From the NCBI GenBank assembly GCA_018902385.1, contig JABSSW010000038.1, forward strand, positions 1 through 64,000: a stretch of 64,000 bases of DNA, written 5' to 3'. Below the pieces are notes generated by a model. It had not been told where the DNA came from. It saw nothing but the letters and a program-made list of their open reading frames with translations, and searched no databases. The translations under genes and the position numbers were made by a program. Below, piece by piece: positions 59,401 through 64,000 of this stretch (position 1 is the first letter of the stretch; each line of letters begins with the position of its first letter). This DNA comes from Physcia stellaris. Lineage: Eukaryota; Ascomycota; Lecanoromycetes; Caliciales; Physciaceae.

Positions 59401-62264
59401 TTCCCCGATGTGGTGCACCTAGGTACGTTGCCCCAACTCCCGCGAATCGAAAAGCACTACTCCGATCGGACCACTCTGCGATCTGAGCCACGAAAGTTCT
59501 GTCTCAACTTTGATTTTAGCCTTCACGGGCAACCGTCGGAAGCAGGATCAGCCCTGGGCACCGACGACACCCTAGAGGTACTCTCGGGTTCGCGGCATGA
59601 ACAATGTTCTAAGGCTGTATCGTTTTGCACAGCCGGCACAAAAATTTATGAAACCGGATAAGTCCATTCAAACTTCCTTCATCAATGGTTTGGCACACAG
59701 AGCGTTTGAAAAGCGACACTAACGGATCGCATAGCTAGACGGTTGGAAGGCACATCCAACTCTGCAGTCAAGAATAGACTCTTGTAAAGTCTCCTGCCAG
59801 AAAGAGTTTCCTGCCTTGCTGGAACCGCAAGACTGCTCACACCTCCCGCCTGTTACTACTCTGCCTCTGGCATGGGAGTTTTCATCCACAACGGCTACCC
59901 CATAGTCAGCCTACCCAAAATGATAAACCTAGTGAGCCAAAGGTAAAGGCCGGGGAAGCAGCTTCTCATACTCTCATCTACTTTATTAGCACTTCTGCAT
60001 TCTCTCTTTCAACCCACTTGCATTTCAGTTTATTCAAACCCCTTATTCAATCTACCTTGAGAACACTGCAACTCTTCCTCGTCGTCCCTGTAGAACCCTC
60101 TTCAAGTACGGGTCTCCACTTCCCAGGAATCTCAAAGACTGATCTATTGCCAACTGCACATCGTCTTTTCCTTTCTCTTCTGCAAACAACATGCGTCAAA
60201 TAGCCCTCTCTTACTCACGAGTGTCAAGTCCTAGCCTTATCAACAATCCACCAAGTACAATTCTACGTCTCACAGACTACCAAAAGTGGCTTCTACAGAG
60301 CCGCCTGTTCTAGGATCCTATCTCACGCAGACGGCAAAGTCCCAACTCGTGCAAGGCTCTCAAGACCGGCTGTGTACGGTCACTATTTAGATTGCATAGA
60401 GAAGCCACAGCAAAGGCAACACAACCCCATCTCCACGAAAATCCCCAAGCTGCCGAGTGCCACCGCTTGTCAATGCCCCTGCACCCGCAAGCTCGATGAA
60501 CGGGCAAGAAACCATGGTGGCCTATCCTCGTGTGCAAAGGCTTGGGATTGGAGTGGGACAACCGCAGCCTGGCTCCTTGGACTAGGATGGGCTATCCTAA
60601 ATATCTACTAGCCTTGCACTTCCATAAAAACCCTCAGGGAAGTAGATATCTACCTACCTTTCCAAGACGACATCATCTTAAGCGCTGAAAGCGATCTAGA
60701 TTACCGCCAAGCATCCCCATCGACTCGTTAGGGAACATGCCCCTCTCGCGTTTTGAGACTGAAGAGGTAGAGCTAGCTCTACAGCGAGTTCCCTAGAATT
60801 ATACTGCATTGGACCCACCCATCCCATTTCCCTTGGCATACTGTCCATAATTGGACACCGCCTATACATCGCCGCCTCCGCTATATAGCCGGAAGACGTA
60901 GCGCATGGCCATGCTTCACAGATTATGGAAGCAACATTCTCCAGTCTCCACCTCTTTCTCTCCCTATACGCGAGAAAACCCCCAGGTCTTTCCCTCCCCA
61001 TCCCCCTTTCAAAAAACCTGACGCGTGAACTCATCTGCGCCATTGCTAGGACTGATGAAGCCGTAATCCCCGCTTGAAGAGTGTGCGGTGTAGTGAATTA
61101 CCGCATCGCATGGTGGATGTGATAGTTCGGCGGAGTGGGTGAAGGGTTGGGTGTGACTGGATGAGGTGGCGATTATGATTGTGAAGAAAAAAGGTGAAGA
61201 AGGGATCATTTGTCCGTGTCGAGATTCACGATATGTAATCCCGCGGTGATTTAGGGTGACCCATGACACTACCTACCTACCAGCAGATGTGGTTAATGAG
61301 AGCGGCGATTGTCTGTGGAGATGAAGACATGGGGTCACGACAACTCCCCAGCTGCTTTCTGGAACCTGAACACCAGAAATACCCAAATTCCCCCAACGTA
61401 GCACTCAATAACGCAGCACTCCTTCTCCACCCCATCCCAGCTCTTACCCCCAAACTACCTGTAACCCCCTCCCATCCCATCCCATCCCATCCCGATGCAA
61501 ACATTACCAAAAGCATCAATCCATCAAGCACAGCGTTCCCTGCTTGGACTTAGCGATATATATCCATGGATTGGGAAGTAGGTAAGGAGTATGAATAGTG
61601 GATGGGGATAGGGAGAAGGGTGGGGGAATGGAAGGTCTAGATAGCGGAGGGAGGTTTGAGGGGGAATTACTGGATGTGGACGTGGGACTTGGGGAGATTG
61701 GGAGGTTGGGGATTGATAGACGTAAGTGCGCCAGTGATGGGGCAGCAGATGGCTGTCAGATGGCTATGGTGGTGCACTTCAGCTCTTTTCCGGATATTAA
61801 GGAGGCTGCGGCGCGGTTTGGAGAAGAATATGCGTTGAGCGAGTTGAGCCCGCCACAAACCTCATGGAGAGAAGTATTGCTCAATATCTGTACACTTTGG
61901 GACTGCTGTATATACCGCCGTGGATAGACCAAAATGCTGATCTAAAAAGCTATGTAAATTTTAATACGAGATAGAATATCTGCAATGTAAACGCCTCATC
62001 TATGTTCATGTCCCCAGCCCTGTCCATGCATCTACTCTCCCTGCTCCTCGTAACTCGAATCGCAATAAGTGAAAAACACCGATTTATCGTCTTCGTGTAA
62101 AAGGCAAAAGCGCCAGAGAATCCCACCAAGAGAAAGGACATGCTATGCTTTCGTGAATGCTTCTTGTCCCCATGTAACAACCAACCTGCTATTTCCCCCA
62201 GAATCCAACCTCTGTATCCGTCGCCACCCATCCGCAGTTCCCGAACGTTCTAAGATATGAAGAA
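56435..62264. other. Gene-free stretch of about 5.8 kb upstream of the MedA-like gene
   Basis: Many short open frames on both strands, none with a recognised domain. A 40-codon plus-strand frame from an ATG near 60190 follows a pyrimidine-rich, leader-like stretch and might be a small gene or leader ORF. A CCCAT simple repeat lies at 61471-61490. The size and emptiness fit a large regulatory region or a very long 5' leader of the developmental regulator, as is common for such genes in fungi; this is inference. Confidence 0.5.
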
Positions 62265-63338
62265 TCAGTGGATCGTAAGCTGTCGCTGTGAGCGCCGGCC
62301 ATGACGAGGACGCCAAGGGGGATCACGATACGGAAACCCGAGATCGTCTTCCAGGTCATGGCAAATGTCTGGCTCCAGCATAAGTTGCGAATCGTAAGGA
62401 TCGAGGAACGAGCCCCCACCACCGTACATATACGGTACGTCTAACATAAGATCCTCCTCGTAGCCGTAAGGCTCGTGGGGAAACCCGAGGCCTGGAGGGA
62501 CCGGCTGCCGATCAAGCGTCTCCAAAGTCCTTAAACAAATGTCGCGTACATCGTCCAAGTATAGAACATTCGGGTTTGGACGAGGGGACGATGGAAAGCA
62601 TCCCTGGTGGGAATGTGGGCGACGTTCGAGTCGGGGTCGGTTTAGGCGCATATCGTGCAGCTCCAGGGCACTTCGATGCTGACGACGAGCCTTTGCGTTT
62701 GATTGAGCCATCAAGCTCACCAAGATTCTATGGGACTTGGGACTTAGCGATTCCAGGCGCCTGTGGTCCGGCATCAAGAGTCCCCCAGTCTCTAAGCTGC
62801 GGACAAGACAGGCTAGAGCGGGGGCCATATCGCATTTTCCATTGAGACTGATTTCATCCAATACAAATATGTAGAAAAGACCGTCGTGTGCGGCGAATAG
62901 CTCCTCGTTATGTTTGAGGAAAAAGCCCTCCATCTGCTTGAACAGCTTGGGGCCGCATCCGAAAACTCTGGGGTGCAGCAATTTGCCCAGCGAGGCAAAG
63001 GTGTCTTGAGTAGCAAGGAATCCATTGTTATGCCGGCTGTGAGAACCAGCGAATAAAGCTTCAAGACCGTTTGTCAACGCGGCAGACACACGGTCCCGAC
63101 CGCCTACTTCTGAAAGATACTCGAAGAGTAAATTTAACGCCTTCTCACCCCCTGAATTCAGCTGGGGCGCTAGGTCCGACAAGGGTAAATTTCCGTAAGA
63201 TATCAATATTCTCCTCTCTCTGCGCCATAGTTCTGGCAAGTTTAGCGCGATAACTTTGCTCTGGACTTTGTGGTGGTGGCCATTATGTTCGAGGCAGATT
63301 GGAGCGCCAGGAGGGCGCTGGTTATGGAATCGTTGCAT
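62265..63338 (-). CDS. Hypothetical protein, 357 residues, unrecognised
   Basis: A single open frame from the ATG at 63338 (MQRFHNQRPPGAP). The middle (about residues 30-200) reads like a folded helical domain: NLPELWRRERRILISYGNLPLSDLAPQ, LFEYLSEVGGRDRVSAALTNGLEALFAGS, and FVLDEISLNGKCDMAPALACLVRSLE. The last 120 residues are Pro/Gly/Asp/Tyr-rich and probably disordered, with a basic end. No domain is recognised, and no signal peptide or membrane helix is seen. The in-frame extension upstream starts only with TTG, so the ATG is preferred. Codon use and open length support a real gene. Confidence 0.6.
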   Translation of the reverse strand: MQRFHNQRPPGAPICLEHNGHHHKVQSKVIALNLPELWRRERRILISYGNLPLSDLAPQLNSGGEKALNLLFEYLSEVGGRDRVSAALTNGLEALFAGSHSRHNNGFLATQDTFASLGKLLHPRVFGCGPKLFKQMEGFFLKHNEELFAAHDGLFYIFVLDEISLNGKCDMAPALACLVRSLETGGLLMPDHRRLESLSPKSHRILVSLMAQSNAKARRQHRSALELHDMRLNRPRLERRPHSHQGCFPSSPRPNPNVLYLDDVRDICLRTLETLDRQPVPPGLGFPHEPYGYEEDLMLDVPYMYGGGGSFLDPYDSQLMLEPDICHDLEDDLGFPYRDPPWRPRHGRRSQRQLTIH

Positions 63339-63732
63339 TCTTGCACAGAAAGGGGAGCAAGCAAGCAAGTCCAAGCAGCGTACGACCGTCAGAGCAGGAA
63401 AGGTTGCAAGAAGATGGGGCGGCGAACAGGACTGATCTGTGGCAATAGTAAAAGATCTGGAAAAGTAAATCTGGAGGATCTTTTATAGACTGACCTTAGG
63501 AAACTGCGGTGACACTACTAAAGTACAAACTTGAAAATGTGTTGGATGTGTGGGGCTTGGTGACCTGGTTTGCTTAAAGAGGCGTTCGCGTCACCTCAGC
63601 CAGCCTAGAGATAGAAGCAAACACGCTGACTTTGAGATGAAAGAGGTCATGCTACAGGACATACTTGGCTACGTGACCAAGGTGCATTAATTCCCAACTT
63701 ACTGAAGGCCTCGTCACTCGAGGTCGGAATAG
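63339..63732. other. Short intergenic stretch
   Basis: Lies between the divergent hypothetical gene and the partial frame at the window end. Nothing recognised; promoters of both may lie here. Confidence 0.4.
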
Positions 63733-64000
63733 TGGAAGAGTAAACGCATCGGCCCCGAAAATCGGAGGCGAGAACAGATCCCACCCGTCGAGAAGCAGCT
63801 GTCCGCGCAGTCTACGATTGGGTTCCTGCGGAAAGCCATTAGAGCCGGTTATCGGGATATGGTAGAGAGGAAGAGCACGCAGGCTCAGACGAGCAAAGCG
63901 TTCGACGAAATCCGTTGGGCGACCACCCAGGATTGGCTGATTCTGAACGGTTTGCTTCTGGCAACTTTAGTGGCGGCCTCAGCACAAACAGCCAAAGCAG
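63733..64000 (+). CDS. Partial coding exon, cut by the window end
   Basis: The plus-strand frame opened by TAG at 63730-63732 stays open to the window end (89 codons), with a balanced, protein-like make-up. It contains QLSAQSTIGFLRKAIRAGY, an Arg/Lys/Gln-rich helix-like stretch, and DWLILNGLLLATLVAASAQ, which could be a membrane helix. There is no ATG before residue 46, so it is either an internal exon with an acceptor near 63738 or starts at that Met. The family is not recognised. Confidence 0.4.

Overview
The window looks like nuclear DNA of a filamentous ascomycete (Pezizomycotina). Host genes have short GT-AG introns of about 50-160 bases. There is a MedA-type developmental regulator, a Clr5-domain protein, a HET-domain protein and a Lys2-like adenylating reductase. 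Gene-bearing DNA of balanced composition alternates with AT-rich blocks of heavily mutated retrotransposons. The species cannot be named from this sequence.

Layout. (1) 1-11.3 kb: AT-rich block with a complete but decayed Ty3/Gypsy fossil (3737-11184, minus), a probable third LTR element cut by the window edge (up to 1424), and a copy of an unclassified dispersed repeat (about 2220-3230). (2) 11.3-17.0 kb: an island of normal composition with one clear gene, a Clr5-domain protein, and a probable broken GC-rich gene. (3) 17.0-29.1 kb: a Ty1/Copia fossil (16976-29096, minus) with a second Copia fossil (21437-27313, minus) nested inside it and a second copy of the dispersed repeat. Both Copia elements keep terminal repeats, target duplications and a primer-site-like segment. 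(4) 29.4-42.2 kb: a possible metabolic cluster made of a catalase-like haem protein, a short-chain dehydrogenase, a GMC oxidoreductase (apparently frame-broken) on the minus strand, an NCS1-type permease and an A-T-R reductase related to alpha-aminoadipate reductase on the plus strand. A HET-domain gene follows. (5) 44.5-64 kb: gene-poor DNA with a Ser/Thr-rich single-pass membrane protein, a MedA-like regulator with about 5.8 kb of gene-free DNA upstream, an unrecognised 357-residue protein, and a gene cut by the window end.

Two points stand out. The AT-rich blocks do not carry the classical CpA-directed RIP pattern. CpC/GpG is almost absent and CpT/ApG is scarce, while CpA/TpG and CpG stay common, so C-to-T change seems to have been strongest before pyrimidines. 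Second, the Lys2-like enzyme lacks the N-terminal extension found in fungal alpha-aminoadipate reductases and sits among oxidoreductases and a transporter, which suggests a repurposed paralogue heading a small pathway.
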